DNA from: Psychroflexus gondwanensis ACAM 44
GTDB lineage: Bacteria > Bacteroidota > Bacteroidia > Flavobacteriales > Flavobacteriaceae
DNA: 64,000 bases
Direction: 5' to 3'
Assembly: GCF_000355905.1 (NCBI RefSeq)
Contig: NZ_APLF01000010.1
Location: forward strand, 1-64,000
Position 1 is the first letter of the stretch. Each line of letters opens with the position of its first letter. The translations under genes and the position numbers were made by a program. Shown here in pieces: positions 1 through 7,814 of this stretch. The notes under the pieces were generated by a model. It had not been told where the DNA came from and did no database searches. It saw only the letters and a list, made by a program, of their open reading frames with translations.

Positions 1-2
1 AC

Positions 3-30
3 GGATAAGACAACAAGTTGTGTTATATCC
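3..30. repeat. Imperfect palindrome (hairpin) beyond the integrase 3' end
   Basis: An imperfect inverted repeat: the outer arms GGATAA and TTATatCC enclose perfect inner arms ACAAC and GTTGT around a two-base loop. It lies 15 bases past the stop of the minus-strand recombinase, so it may be its transcription terminator (no long T run follows) or one end of a mobile unit whose remainder lies outside the window. Confidence 0.4.
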
Positions 31-44
31 ATTTTATCAAAGCA

Positions 45-1172
45 CTAATCTAAGGGATTTTTTATTGTTTTAAAAGTATTTGTTGCCACATGAGTGTAAA
101 TTTCTGTCGTTTTAGTCGATTGATGCCCTAATAGTACCTGTATTTGTCTTAAGTCAACCCCTGCTTCTAATAGATGCGTAGCAAAACTATGCCTCAGCAT
201 ATGTGGCGTTACTGTAATTTTAATATTAGCTTTAAAAGCCGCTTTCTTTACTACGTTAACAACAGCTTGACCACTATATTTACCGCCTTTCTGCCCTTCA
301 AACAGATACTTTTTCGGTTTCCAATCTTTATAATAGCAGCGTAAATCTAACAATGCATTTTGTGATAATAAGGTAAGCCTATCCTTATTCCCTTTACCTT
401 GTTTTATCCGTACAAGCATACGTTTACTATCTATATCTTCAATTTTTAAATTGATCAATTCGCTTCGGCGTAAACCAGAGCCGTAGAGCAGTTCAACAAT
501 ACACCTGTGTTTAAGGTTATTGGTTTGGGCGATAAGGGCCAAAACATCTTCCTTGGAAATTATAATAGGTAGCTTGAACTCTTTTCTGGGTCTTTCTACC
601 TCATAAAACCGATTGGGCATACCCAATACAACTTCATAATAAAATTTGATGGCGTTGATGGCTTGATTAATGCAAGAGTTGGACTTATGCTGGCGAATAA
701 GCAGTTGTAGATACCCCCGTATATGGCTTTCATTAATGGCGTGCAAATCTATATCTGGATACTGGTTTATGAAGTGTTCAAAAAAATGAACATAAGTGCG
801 TATCGTGCTATTTGCATAGCGTTTAAGCTCTAGTTTTAATAAGTATTCTTCTGGACAACGACGGTGCTGTTCTGTGACTTTTCGCCTTCTGTACCAGTCA
901 ATATCTACCTCTTCATTAGTCGTATGAATAGGTCTATTGGTCAGAAATCGATTATAATTAATCCAAGCGACTCCTTTGAAAGTAGTGTAAATAGTAGACA
1001 GGTTGTTTTTGGTATTTAAAACATAGGCCATATTATAATGCGCACTCCATTTAGGATTATCCAGACTTTTTATAAGCGCCTGTAAAACCTTATCGGGTGT
1101 AAACTTGATGCCTATCATTTTTTTATTGTTGATCATCAAATGATAGAGAGTAATGTTCTTGAGCATATTCAT
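45..1172 (-). CDS. Tyrosine recombinase / integrase (XerD-like, N-terminally extended)
   Basis: Site-specific DNA recombinase of the lambda-integrase family, 375 residues against about 300 for XerC/XerD. The C-terminal catalytic domain shows the full set of residues: Arg235 (in GSGLRRSE), Lys260 (GKGNK), the HMLR box with His324 and Arg327, His350 (LLGHQS) and the nucleophile Tyr359 (EIYTHV). A SAM-like core-binding domain covers about residues 105-190. The first ~100 residues form an extra region typical of some solitary Bacteroidota integrases; the IntI-specific insertion is absent, so it is not an integron integrase. It diverges from a zinc-ribbon gene 64 bp away, and the gap holds two perfect inverted repeats. 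It is intact and probably active; what it moves is not visible, and the window edge cuts off its downstream side. Confidence 0.92.
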   Translation of the reverse strand: MNMLKNITLYHLMINNKKMIGIKFTPDKVLQALIKSLDNPKWSAHYNMAYVLNTKNNLSTIYTTFKGVAWINYNRFLTNRPIHTTNEEVDIDWYRRRKVTEQHRRCPEEYLLKLELKRYANSTIRTYVHFFEHFINQYPDIDLHAINESHIRGYLQLLIRQHKSNSCINQAINAIKFYYEVVLGMPNRFYEVERPRKEFKLPIIISKEDVLALIAQTNNLKHRCIVELLYGSGLRRSELINLKIEDIDSKRMLVRIKQGKGNKDRLTLLSQNALLDLRCYYKDWKPKKYLFEGQKGGKYSGQAVVNVVKKAAFKANIKITVTPHMLRHSFATHLLEAGVDLRQIQVLLGHQSTKTTEIYTHVATNTFKTIKNPLD

Positions 1173-1185
1173 AATTCAATACTAC

Positions 1186-1201
1186 ATTAGTTTTAACTAA
1201 T
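1186..1201. repeat. Perfect inverted repeat in the integrase / zinc-ribbon divergent promoter
   Basis: ATTAGTT and AACTAAT, 7-bp arms separated by TT, immediately upstream of the integrase start. It could be an operator controlling the divergent pair or part of an arm site for the recombinase. Confidence 0.5.
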
Positions 1202-1234
1202 AAAAAGTATATTAGCCGTATAATATACGTTTAA
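1201..1234. promoter_or_regulatory. dif-like inverted repeat, candidate recombinase core site or operator
   Basis: Two 14-bp half sites at 1201-1214 and 1221-1234 match as inverted repeats at 12 of 14 positions around a 6-bp centre (GCCGTA). The inner 8 bp of each arm (GTATATTA / TAATATAC) are perfect, and over 11 bp there is one mismatch. An 11-6-11 layout is that of Xer dif sites, and the repeat sits between a tyrosine recombinase gene and its divergent neighbour. A transcriptional operator is the main alternative. Confidence 0.5.
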
Positions 1235-1236
1235 CA

Positions 1237-1614
1237 ATGATTGATCATAAAATCTGTCCAGTTTGTGAATCTCCCCTCAAAGGAAGATCAGATAAGAAGT
1301 TTTGCTCTACAAAATGCAAGTCGATTCACCAGTACGAAACTCGGCAGGAAAAAGAAGCCTTCTATTTGGAAGTAGACCGACGATTGAAAACGAATCGGAA
1401 AGTTTTAAAAACATATAATTTTAGGGGATTTACTACTGTGCGGAAAGAATTGCTTATCAACGATGGGTTTGATCCTAATTTTTTCACGCACTACTGGAAA
1501 AATAGCAAAGGAGATATCTATCTTTTCGTTTACGATTATGGATTTTTAGACCTTAAAAAGTCAGGGAAGGACAAATACCTTATTGTACAATGGCAAGAGT
1601 ATATGAGAAAATAA
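1237..1614 (+). CDS. Small zinc-ribbon protein (DUF2116-like), paralogue of the gene at 10138-10488
   Basis: A 125-residue cytoplasmic protein of unknown function. A zinc ribbon at the N-terminus uses Cys7, Cys10, Cys23 and Cys27 (CPVC...CSTKC), with the signature KKFCS. The rest is a basic domain containing GFDPNFFTHYW and IYLFVYDYGFLDL. The window holds a second, divergent copy (10138-10488) with the same ribbon spacing and the same C-terminal pattern (FxYFT, YYFIYDQGYLPL). This copy diverges from the integrase with a dif-like repeat directly in front of its ATG, which suggests it travels with or is regulated alongside the integrase. No signal peptide or membrane segment. Its role is not known; binding of nucleic acid is only a guess from the ribbon. 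Confidence 0.8.
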   Translation: MIDHKICPVCESPLKGRSDKKFCSTKCKSIHQYETRQEKEAFYLEVDRRLKTNRKVLKTYNFRGFTTVRKELLINDGFDPNFFTHYWKNSKGDIYLFVYDYGFLDLKKSGKDKYLIVQWQEYMRK

Positions 1615-2200
1615 ATACTTTAGAACGCTTAGCTAGTTTCTCAGCAATCAAGAAAAAAAACTCCCGCCAACCTCTAGGATAGATTAAAGAAGTTTAAATG
1701 CATAAGTCAGAATCAAAAAAACTCTTAAAGTAGATAGTTTGTAATGTCCCTGAGCGAGAACAAGCTTACGTGCCTTGGAAGGCAGGTCGGACCACTTACA
1801 TGAATTTTGACTTTAGTAATTTCAATTTTCTTTTGCCACTTCCTCCTTTCCAATACTTTTCTCTTCTCCTAGCTTCTTTTCTATCCACACATTCTTCAGT
1901 ATAAATCAGCAAAAAAGGAGCCTAAGCTTTGTCGATTTGTTAAGTCTCTTTTGATGGGTTTGAGATCTTTGAAGAACGTTAGATTAAAGACTTTAGGATT
2001 AGATGGTGCTTTAAAGTATGTAAATAAATCCTCAGAACTTTTAAGCTACTCATCTCAATTCAAGCTTCTTCAAGATATAAATCTCTATCGCTTTGGATAA
2101 TAAAGTTGAGAAAAAACTTTAAGAAATGTATCTAAAGAAATGAAAGCAAACTAGAGTAAATTCAAAATAAAGAAAGAAACAGAAAGTACTTAAAACAAAA
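1615..2200. other. Gene-poor stretch
   Basis: About 590 bp with no convincing gene. A palindrome TGCCTT-GG-AAGGCA lies at 1771-1784. One frame on the plus strand stays open from 1873 to 2100, with an ATG at 1954 that would give 48 residues; it has no recognisable motif and no homologue known to me. The position next to an integrase and near a tRNA gene fits an eroded or variable region, but no att-type repeat of the tRNA end was found by eye. Confidence 0.5.
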
Positions 2201-2225
2201 AAGCCTTCCAATAAAGGAAGGCTTT
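2201..2225 (-). terminator. Rho-independent terminator of tRNA-Leu
   Basis: Perfect 9-bp stem AAGCCTTCC / GGAAGGCTT with an AATAAA loop. On the minus strand it directly follows the tRNA 3' end and is followed by a run of T residues (TTTTTTGTTTT). Confidence 0.85.
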
Positions 2226-2226
2226 G

Positions 2227-2308
2227 TACCTAGGGCGGGAATCGAACCCGCACATCGTAAGATACTGGGTTTTGAATCCAGCGCGTCTACCAATTCCGCC
2301 ACCTAGGC
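2227..2308 (-). tRNA. tRNA-Leu (CAA)
   Basis: Read on the minus strand the sequence folds as a class II tRNA: the acceptor GCCTAGG pairs with CCTAGGT (one G-T pair), the D-arm contains GGTAGACGC, the anticodon loop is TTCAAAA giving anticodon CAA, a variable arm follows, and the T-arm contains GGTTCGATTCC. The discriminator base is A and no CCA is encoded. The bottom pair of the anticodon stem is an A-C mismatch. It decodes UUG. Confidence 0.93.
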
Positions 2309-2391
2309 AATTGGAATGGTAAAAATATGAAAATATTTCTTTTCTCATCGAAAATAGTGCTGTTATTTATCCCCAACTTCAATTATTTATC

Positions 2392-2399
2392 TAAATTTG
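2392..2399 (+). promoter_or_regulatory. -7 promoter element of prs
   Basis: TAAATTTG matches the Bacteroidota -7 consensus TAnnTTTG and lies 42 bp before the ATG at 2441. It falls inside the longer open frame that begins at 2327, which argues that the true prs start is 2441. Confidence 0.6.
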
Positions 2400-2440
2400 C
2401 AATCCATAAAATCGGATATCCTCCAAAAGGTCAATTAGTT

Positions 2441-3382
2441 ATGGCAGACGTAGAAAAAGTAGCAAAAATTTTCGCTTGTTCACAAAGCGAAACTCTAGCA
2501 AAATCCATCGCAGAATCCTATGGTATTCCATTAGGGAATATCAATACGATGCATTTTAGCGATGGAGAGTTTCAGCCTTCATTCGAGGAAAGCGTAAGAG
2601 GCTCTCGAGTATTTATTATTGGCTCTACCAATCCTAACGCAGACAACTTGATGGAGATGCTCTTGATGTTGGATGCTGCAAAGCGCTCTTCTGCAAGGCA
2701 CATTACCGCAGTCCTCCCCTATTTTGGTTGGGCTCGCCAAGATAGAAAAGATAAGCCAAGAGTTCCTATTGCTGCCAAAATGGTGGCCAAAATGCTAGAA
2801 ACCGCTGGAGCAACCCGTATTATAACTATGGACCTTCACGCAGACCAGATCCAAGGCTTTTTTGAAAAACCTGTGGATCACCTGTATGCGTCTACTGTCT
2901 TTTTACCCTATCTCAGAAGCCTCAACTTAAGTGATCTTACAATAGCTTCTCCCGATATGGGCGGATCTAAAAGAGCTTATGCCTATTCCAAATTTTTAGA
3001 AAGTGATGTCGTTATCTGTTACAAACAGCGGGCAAAAGCCAATAAGATTTTGCATATGGAATTGATTGGTGACGTGACTGGTAAGAATGTAGTGCTAGTC
3101 GATGATATGGTAGATACCGCAGGAACTTTGACCCATGCTGCCAATTTGATGATAGAAAGAGGTGCTAAAAGTGTAAGAGCAGTATGCTCACACCCTGTAT
3201 TGTCTGGAAATGCTTATGAAAAGCTAGAAGAATCCAAATTAGAAGAATTGATTGTCACGGATAGTATTCCGTTGAAAAAAGACAGTCCAAAAATAAAAGT
3301 ACTGAGCTGTGCAGATTTGTTTGCAGATGTGATGAAAGCCGTCCATTATAACAAATCCATCAGCGGTAAGTTTTTAATGTAG
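2441..3382 (+). CDS. prs: Ribose-phosphate pyrophosphokinase (PRPP synthetase)
   Basis: Makes 5-phosphoribosyl-1-pyrophosphate from ribose 5-phosphate and ATP, for purine, pyrimidine, histidine, tryptophan and NAD synthesis in the cytoplasm. Recognisable blocks are SDGEFQPSFEESVRG, the flexible-loop region YFGWARQDRKDKPR, MDLHADQIQGFF and the PRPP-binding loop VVLVDDMVDTAGT. The frame is open from 2327, but the start at 2441 gives 313 residues, the family's usual length, and follows a good -7 element at 2392-2399; the extra 38 residues would precede the transcription start. rplY follows after 20 bp, so the two are probably one transcript. Confidence 0.96.
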   Translation: MADVEKVAKIFACSQSETLAKSIAESYGIPLGNINTMHFSDGEFQPSFEESVRGSRVFIIGSTNPNADNLMEMLLMLDAAKRSSARHITAVLPYFGWARQDRKDKPRVPIAAKMVAKMLETAGATRIITMDLHADQIQGFFEKPVDHLYASTVFLPYLRSLNLSDLTIASPDMGGSKRAYAYSKFLESDVVICYKQRAKANKILHMELIGDVTGKNVVLVDDMVDTAGTLTHAANLMIERGAKSVRAVCSHPVLSGNAYEKLEESKLEELIVTDSIPLKKDSPKIKVLSCADLFADVMKAVHYNKSISGKFLM

Positions 3383-3402
3383 TTTAATTTAATTTAATTT
3401 TT

Positions 3403-4059
3403 ATGAAATCGATTACGATCAATGGATCTAAAAGAGAAAGCGTAGGCAAAAAAGCTACGAAAGCCTTACGTAATGCTGGAGAGGTCCCTTGCGTTATTTA
3501 CGGGGGGGATAATATCGTGCATTTTTCTGCGTCAGAAGTGTCTTTCAATAAGTTGATTTACACGCCAGATGTACACACCGTAGTAGTTGCCCTAGATGGC
3601 ACCAATACGAATGCTGTACTTCAAGATATTCAATTCCACCCTGTGACAGATGACATTCTGCACATTGATTTCTACGAATTCCACGAAGGACAGGAAATCA
3701 CTATGGAAATTCCTGTTCATTCTGAAGGTGTTCCTAAAGGAGTGAAAAATGGTGGGGTATTGAGATTTAACTTAAGACGTATGATGGTAAGAGGTCTTGC
3801 AAAAAACCTACCAGATTTTATCTTAGCAGATGTAACTCCGCTTAAAATTGGACAAAAAATGTATGTCACGGCGGTTGCAAGTGAAGATTATAAAATCATG
3901 CACCCAGACAATACATTAATTTGTCAAGTGAGAACCTCTAGAAATGTATCGCTTATCGGCGTTGATGAAGACGAAGACGATGAAAACGAAGAAGGAGCAG
4001 AAGGTGAAGAAAATGCTGCTGAAGGAGAGGGAAACTCTTCTGAAGATAGCAAAGAATAA
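3403..4059 (+). CDS. rplY: 50S ribosomal protein L25/general stress protein Ctc
   Basis: 5S-rRNA-binding protein of the large ribosomal subunit, in the long CTC form: an N-terminal L25 beta-barrel (about residues 1-90, with the motif [10 protein letters not shown]), a C-terminal TL5 domain (about 95-185, with [18 protein letters not shown]), and a low-complexity acidic tail rich in Glu, Asp and Asn from about residue 188 to 218. Acidic tails of this kind are common in flavobacterial L25. It lies downstream of prs, a pairing that is widespread in bacteria, and is followed at once by a terminator. Confidence 0.96.
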   Translation: MKSITINGSKRESVGKKATKALRNAGEVPCVIYGGDNIVHFSASEVSFNKLIYTPDVHTVVVALDGTNTNAVLQDIQFHPVTDDILHIDFYEFHEGQEITMEIPVHSEGVPKGVKNGGVLRFNLRRMMVRGLAKNLPDFILADVTPLKIGQKMYVTAVASEDYKIMHPDNTLICQVRTSRNVSLIGVDEDEDDENEEGAEGEENAAEGEGNSSEDSKE

Positions 4060-4080
4060 ATCTGAAGCTTATAATTTATT

Positions 4081-4110
4081 AAAAGCATCCTGTTTTTTCA
4101 GGATGCTTTT
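4081..4110 (+). terminator. Rho-independent terminator after rplY
   Basis: AAAAGCATCCTG pairs with CAGGATGCTTTT around a T-rich loop, and a T-rich tract follows. It closes the prs-rplY transcript; pth begins 20 bp later and so needs its own promoter or read-through. Confidence 0.85.
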
Positions 4111-4130
4111 TTATTTTTACAAAAAATCGA

Positions 4131-4754
4131 ATGAGAGCTTTTTTTGCCAGACTTCTAACCAAGGATAAAAAAGAAGAGGAAAACCCTATGAAGAAATTTT
4201 TGATTGTTGGTCTAGGTAACCCTGGCCCAAAATATGAAAATACCCGACACAACATCGGTTTTAAGATTCTGGATGCCTTGGCAGAAAAAAAAGAAGTGAG
4301 TTTTGAACCAGATCGCTATGGGGATAAAGCCGAAGTGTCTTTTAAAGGTCGTAAGTTTATTCTCATAAAACCCAGTACATTTATGAACCTGAGTGGTAAA
4401 GCCGTAAGATATTGGCTCGATAAAGAAAACATCGCCATAGACAACCTTATGGTGGTCACCGATGACCTGAACCTCAACTTTGGGATTTTTCGCCTCAAGG
4501 CAAAAGGAAGCGACGGTGGACATAATGGTCTTAAACATATCCAAAGCATACTCCAAACTACTCAATACCCGCGATTCCGGTTTGGAATAAGTGATGAGTT
4601 TTCCAAAGGAAGACAAATTGATTATGTCCTAAGCGAATGGAGTGACGAAGAAAAAAACCAACTCAAAGAACGATTGGACGCCTCTGCAGAGCTAATTTTA
4701 TCTTTTGGAACCGCAGGAATCCATAATACTATGAACGCCTTTAATGGAAAATAG
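4131..4754 (+). CDS. pth: Peptidyl-tRNA hydrolase
   Basis: Releases tRNA from peptidyl-tRNA that drops off the ribosome. The core begins MKKFLIVGLGNPG (ATG at 4188) and shows the family signatures NTRHNIGF (the catalytic His is in this block), KPSTFMNLSGKAV, DDLNLNFG and GSDGGHNGLK. The frame opens 19 residues earlier, at 4131, with a basic extension (RAFFARLLTKDKKEEE); related flavobacterial Pth proteins often carry such an extension, so either start is possible (207 or 188 residues). ribF starts 6 bp after the stop, so these form an operon with ribF and the HTTM gene. Confidence 0.95.
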   Translation: MRAFFARLLTKDKKEEENPMKKFLIVGLGNPGPKYENTRHNIGFKILDALAEKKEVSFEPDRYGDKAEVSFKGRKFILIKPSTFMNLSGKAVRYWLDKENIAIDNLMVVTDDLNLNFGIFRLKAKGSDGGHNGLKHIQSILQTTQYPRFRFGISDEFSKGRQIDYVLSEWSDEEKNQLKERLDASAELILSFGTAGIHNTMNAFNGK

Positions 4755-4760
4755 ATACGC

Positions 4761-5699
4761 GTGAAAATTTACAATAATGTTTCAGAATTCGATTCTAGTA
4801 TTCCAACGGTAGTGACCATTGGAACCTTCGACGGAGTGCATTTGGGCCACAGAAAGATCATAAAACGCCTTATTGATTCTACAGAAAAAGGTCACTTACA
4901 AACCGCCCTACTCACCTTCTACCCTCATCCTAGGATGGTCTTGCAACAAAGCGAAGACTTAAAATTGATCAATACCATTGAGGAACGAAAATTAATCTTG
5001 GAGGAAACTGGCTTGGAACACCTCATCGTGCATCCCTTTACTATGGATTTTTCAAGGTTATCTGCCCGAGAATATGTCGAAGAGATTTTAGTGAAATCCT
5101 TGAATGCCAAAAAAATAGTGATTGGCTACGATCATCACTTTGGAAGAAATAGAACCGCAAATATCGAAGACCTTAAGGAATTTGGTAAAGAGTTCAATTT
5201 TGAAGTTCTTGAAATCTCGAAACAAGATATCGAAGATGTAGCGGTGAGCTCTACCAAAATACGCCGATCTTTGGAAGATGGCGATCTGGAGACTGCCAAT
5301 AAATACCTTTCCCTCCCCTTTTTCCTCTCTGGAGAAATCGTAAGAGGTAAAGGCCTTGGAAAAAATATGGGATATCCCACCGCCAATATGGACATAGAAG
5401 AGTCCTATAAACTCATCCCCAAAGAAGGGGTGTATGTGGTCGCGTCTGTGATAAACGGCGATAAGCACTTTGGTATGATGAATATAGGGACCAATCCCAC
5501 CGTTGGCGGACAAAACCGCAGCATAGAAACCTATTTCTTTGACTTGGACAAGGATTTATACGGGCAACACCTTCATATCCAATTGCTGAAACGCATACGA
5601 AGTGAAGTGAAATTCGATGGTTTAGACGCCTTAGTTGAAGCCATGAGAGCCGATGAGGTCTTTGCGAAAAACTACATAAAGGTCTTCAATAATGAATAA
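4761..5699 (+). CDS. ribF: Bifunctional riboflavin kinase / FAD synthetase
   Basis: Converts riboflavin to FMN and then to FAD. The N-terminal nucleotidyltransferase domain carries TIGTFDGVHLGH and FYPHPRMVL, then GYDHHFGRNR and VSSTKIRRSL. The C-terminal flavokinase domain carries RGKGLGKNMGYPTANM and GMMNIGTNPTVGG. At 312 residues it has the normal length. It starts with GTG, 6 bp after pth; no in-frame ATG fits better because MKIYNN aligns with the family N-terminus. Its last 8 bp overlap the start of the HTTM gene, so translation of the two is likely coupled. Confidence 0.97.
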   Translation: MKIYNNVSEFDSSIPTVVTIGTFDGVHLGHRKIIKRLIDSTEKGHLQTALLTFYPHPRMVLQQSEDLKLINTIEERKLILEETGLEHLIVHPFTMDFSRLSAREYVEEILVKSLNAKKIVIGYDHHFGRNRTANIEDLKEFGKEFNFEVLEISKQDIEDVAVSSTKIRRSLEDGDLETANKYLSLPFFLSGEIVRGKGLGKNMGYPTANMDIEESYKLIPKEGVYVVASVINGDKHFGMMNIGTNPTVGGQNRSIETYFFDLDKDLYGQHLHIQLLKRIRSEVKFDGLDALVEAMRADEVFAKNYIKVFNNE

Positions 5700-7008
5700 A
5701 CTCCTCTTTAAGCAAGTTGATAATTCTCCACTCATCGTGTTTAGAATTATTTTTGGTTTGCTTATTGCCTTGGAGGCTTGGGGAGCTATAGCTACAGGTT
5801 GGGTTCGCAGAACTTTAGTCGAACCTAAGTTTACCTTCAACTTTATAGGATTCGATTTTTTGCAGCCTATTCCAGAACCAGGAATGTATATCTACTTTGG
5901 ACTCATGGGGTCCTTTGGCATCTTAATCATGCTTGGAGTCAAATATAGATTGAGCGTTATTGCCTATACCGTGTTGTGGACTTGCGTGTACTTAATGCAA
6001 AAAACTTCCTACAATAATCACTATTACCTTCTTATCCTTCTCCTTATCTTTATGTGTATTGTTCCTGCACATACTTACTTGTCTTATGATGCTAGAAAAA
6101 ATCCGAATCTGAGGTCTATAAAAATGCCCAACTGGGTCGTTCTATTTTTAATAGCTCAAGTCTGGATTGTGTATACCTATGCAAGTCTGGCCAAATTTTA
6201 TCCAGACTGGTTAGACGGGACTTTTCCAGAACTTTTAATGAAAGGTCGAGCACATTATTGGCTCATTGGAGACCTCCTCCAACACCAATGGACGCATGTG
6301 GGCATCACTTATTTTGGCATTTTATTCGATTTACTCGTCGTTCCTCTACTCTTATGGAAGAGAACACGGGTAACTGTGTTCTGGATCAGTGTATTCTTCC
6401 ATCTCTTCAACAGCATCGTGTTTCAGATTGGAATTTTCCCCTACATGTCGCTGGCATTTACGGTATTCTTTTTCCCAAAGCAGTATATCCAACAGACGTT
6501 TCTTAAATCCAAGCCATTTTACAGTAAAGACGCCTACGATTCTCCAAAATCAGCTCCATTAATCAAAACTTTTTTTGCAGTGTGGTTTATACTCCAGCTG
6601 CTCTTGCCACTACGTCATCATTTCATAAAAGGAGAGGTTCTATGGACCGAAGAAGGCCATAGAATGAGCTGGAGAATGATGCTAAGGTCAAAAACAGGTT
6701 ACTCGAGCTTTAGGATAAAAAACCTCACCACCGGCGAAACCAATTACGTTGAACTTGAGCAGTATTTAACTCAAAAGCAAAGACGACAACTTATTAAACC
6801 CGATGGGATTTGGCAATTTACCCAACACCTTAAAGAAGAGTATGCCGCAAAGGAAATTCCTATAGAAATATACGCTCGTATAAAAGTGGGTATTAATGGA
6901 AGACAGCCTCAATTTCTTATAGATCCTAAATTAGATTTGACGACCATCACTTGGAACTATTTTTCTCATAACGATTGGATTTTACCTCAGCCTGAATCGA
7001 TACCTTAA
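5692..7008 (+). CDS. HTTM domain membrane protein (vitamin K-dependent gamma-carboxylase-like)
   Basis: An inner-membrane protein of 438 residues with several hydrophobic segments between about residues 15 and 310, followed by a soluble C-terminal region (about 315-438). The N-terminal half (LIVFRIIFGLLIALEAW, then YNNHYYL and YASLAKFYPDW) is that of the HTTM family, related to animal vitamin K-dependent gamma-glutamyl carboxylase. Bacterial members are common in marine Flavobacteria but their reaction is not established. It overlaps ribF by 8 bp. Its stop overlaps the stop of the convergent SDR gene by 4 bp, so there is no room for a terminator between them. Confidence 0.85.
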   Translation: MNKLLFKQVDNSPLIVFRIIFGLLIALEAWGAIATGWVRRTLVEPKFTFNFIGFDFLQPIPEPGMYIYFGLMGSFGILIMLGVKYRLSVIAYTVLWTCVYLMQKTSYNNHYYLLILLLIFMCIVPAHTYLSYDARKNPNLRSIKMPNWVVLFLIAQVWIVYTYASLAKFYPDWLDGTFPELLMKGRAHYWLIGDLLQHQWTHVGITYFGILFDLLVVPLLLWKRTRVTVFWISVFFHLFNSIVFQIGIFPYMSLAFTVFFFPKQYIQQTFLKSKPFYSKDAYDSPKSAPLIKTFFAVWFILQLLLPLRHHFIKGEVLWTEEGHRMSWRMMLRSKTGYSSFRIKNLTTGETNYVELEQYLTQKQRRQLIKPDGIWQFTQHLKEEYAAKEIPIEIYARIKVGINGRQPQFLIDPKLDLTTITWNYFSHNDWILPQPESIP

Positions 7009-7814
7009 ACCTTGTTCTCTAATTCAATACCAAGGGTTTTTGACGTCCCATCCATTCGTATAGTTTTGCCTTTGGTGGTTTGTGTATATTCAAATTCTGG
7101 AGGAACAAGATCATACTCTTTAGCTTTTTTAGCATAATAAGCCTGCTTAGAAAGTTGAATGATTTCTACACCATGAAAAATCTCTCCAAATTGATCTTGA
7201 CTTATCACTTCTAAAATCAATCGAATACAGTTGGATAAATGAATCAAATTCACTGGCCCTTCTGGATTTTGCAAGCCTTTTCTTCCTGCGAGAAAGTGAA
7301 TAGGATGCCTGCCTTCTCCCACCAAACCTCCAAATCTTAACACACTAGCTTTGGCCGGGCTCAAATTCAGGATAAGTTGTTCTGCCTCTACAAGGGGATT
7401 CGCCTTGATTTCTGAAGAGCTAAATACATACTGCTCGCTATAGTCAGGAATACTTTCATGATCTTCAAAAACACCGGTAGAACTGATGTATAAAACTTTT
7501 GAAAGTGATGAAGCTGAAATAGCCTGTAACAAAGGCTTGACCTTAGCGATATAATTGGAGTTGGGATTTCGCCTTAAGCCTGGTGGAATATCGATAATCA
7601 AAATTTCAGAACCTTCAAGAAAGCTAGCGATATCGCCAAGGATTTTCTCCTCCTTCAATTCAATTTTGAAAGGCTGAATCCCTGCTGACTTAAGCACTTC
7701 TAATTTATCTTCAGAAGTCGAAGAGCCTTTGATAGTATATCCTTTTTCAATCAAGGATTTTGCCAATGGTATTCCTAACCAACCACATCCTAAAATAGAA
7801 ATCTGTGTGGACAT
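7005..7814 (-). CDS. NAD(P)-dependent epimerase/dehydratase-like (SDR) protein
   Basis: An extended short-chain dehydrogenase/reductase-like protein of 269 residues. The nucleotide-binding glycine motif is GCGWLGIPLA at about residues 9-18, and the strand with ILIIDIPPG plus the segment VLYISSTGVFED (about 112-125) is typical of YeeZ-type proteins. Where SDR enzymes have Tyr-x3-Lys, only YSEQYVF is seen, so catalytic activity is uncertain. It is the last gene of a three-gene minus-strand operon: its ATG shares one base with the stop of the M28 peptidase gene (TAATG). Substrate unknown. Confidence 0.82.
   Translation of the reverse strand: MSTQISILGCGWLGIPLAKSLIEKGYTIKGSSTSEDKLEVLKSAGIQPFKIELKEEKILGDIASFLEGSEILIIDIPPGLRRNPNSNYIAKVKPLLQAISASSLSKVLYISSTGVFEDHESIPDYSEQYVFSSSEIKANPLVEAEQLILNLSPAKASVLRFGGLVGEGRHPIHFLAGRKGLQNPEGPVNLIHLSNCIRLILEVISQDQFGEIFHGVEIIQLSKQAYYAKKAKEYDLVPPEFEYTQTTKGKTIRMDGTSKTLGIELENKV

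Noticed and set aside
45-1614. Integron (intI with attI and a first cassette)
   Set aside because: The recombinase lacks the IntI-specific insertion, and no attC-type site follows the zinc-ribbon gene.
2200-2310. Integration of an element at tRNA-Leu
   Set aside because: No direct repeat of the tRNA 3' end was found by eye within the window, and the integrase lies on the tRNA's downstream side without a boundary repeat.
2327-2440. 38-residue N-terminal extension of prs
   Set aside because: The -7 promoter element lies inside it, and the ATG at 2441 gives the standard 313-residue enzyme.
3944-4168. 74-codon frame overlapping the end of rplY
   Set aside because: It is a shadow of the acidic tail codons of rplY and runs through the terminator hairpin.
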